From NCBI RefSeq assembly GCF_014384995.1, contig NZ_JACRSY010000066.1:1-6888 (forward strand): a stretch of DNA of 6,888 nt, written 5' to 3'. The notes under the pieces are model-generated. The model ran no database searches. It saw nothing but the letters and a program-made list of their open reading frames with translations, and was not told the origin of the DNA. Below are positions 6,692 to 6,888 of this stretch, in pieces. The translations under genes and the position numbers were made by a program. Positions within the stretch are counted from its first letter, which is position 1. Every line of letters starts with the position of its first letter. The DNA is from Zhenhengia yiwuensis (GTDB lineage Bacteria > Bacillota > Clostridia > Lachnospirales > Cellulosilyticaceae).

Positions 6692-6727
6692 AACTTATGC
6701 ACTATATAAGAAAGAAGGAGAACGGTC

Positions 6728-6888
6728 ATGGCGAAAAATCCAAATGCCTATAAGCTTGTTGCACAAAATAAAAAAGCTTATCACGATTATTTTATAGAAG
6801 AAACGTTTGAAGCAGGCATTGTACTTGTTGGAACAGAAGTAAAATCCATCCGCCAAGGCAGTGGTTCCGTTAAGGAAAGTTTTATTCG
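6728..6888 (+). CDS. smpB: SsrA-binding protein SmpB, 5' part (cut by window end)
   Basis: The 53 residues present match the SmpB N-terminus: KKAYHDYFIEETFEAGIVLV (15-34), then GTEVKSIRQG (35-44). This is the start of the conserved OB-fold barrel that binds the tRNA-like part of tmRNA. SmpB brings tmRNA to stalled ribosomes for trans-translation, tagging the incomplete protein for degradation and freeing the ribosome. The full protein is usually about 150-160 residues, so roughly two thirds lies beyond the edge. The start is supported by AGAAGGAG (6713-6720), seven bases before ATG. The common bacterial neighbour rnr (RNase R) is not upstream here; the next gene points the other way. The tmRNA gene ssrA often lies close to smpB and might follow, but is not in view. 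Confidence 0.95.
   Translation, partial: MAKNPNAYKLVAQNKKAYHDYFIEETFEAGIVLVGTEVKSIRQGSGSVKESFI

Overview
The window is AT-rich with short intergenic gaps, strong G-rich ribosome binding sites and U-tailed hairpin terminators. This suggests a low-GC Gram-positive bacterium of the class Clostridia, perhaps a Lachnospirales or Cellulosilyticum-like anaerobe; the lineage is inferred from style and gene content only. It holds four complete genes and the start of a fifth. Almost every gene is its own transcription unit, so this is not one operon.

Layout. Positions 1-294 are non-coding, with two terminator-type hairpins; the second lies upstream of the first gene and can refold with an upstream repeat, like an attenuator. 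Positions 295-1608 (+) encode an 11-helix sodium-dependent transporter of the neurotransmitter:sodium symporter (NSS) family. A bidirectional terminator (1628-1677) separates it from the convergent gene 1676-3292 (-), a cytoplasmic DUF4838-type putative glycoside hydrolase. Positions 3293-3510 are a divergent promoter region holding a phased set of Pho-box-like repeats and a -10 element. They face the gene 3517-5148 (+), a secreted PHP-type metal-dependent phosphoesterase. A second bidirectional terminator (5156-5195) separates this from 5281-6471 (-), a protein with an N-terminal domain like coenzyme F420-0:L-glutamate ligase. Divergent from it, behind a strong extended -10 promoter, begins smpB (6728 to the window end), the tmRNA-binding protein.

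How the parts relate. The best-supported functional link is between the Pho-box-like array and the secreted phosphoesterase: the geometry matches a PhoP-activated promoter, which suggests the enzyme is made under phosphate starvation. The transporter and the DUF4838 protein are both plausible nutrient-use genes (amino acids, and glycans or oligosaccharides), but they share no operon. smpB is a core gene of trans-translation. No mobile element, CRISPR array or intact tRNA/rRNA gene was seen. I see no multi-gene undescribed system; the points of interest are regulatory and concern divergent or poorly characterised enzymes.
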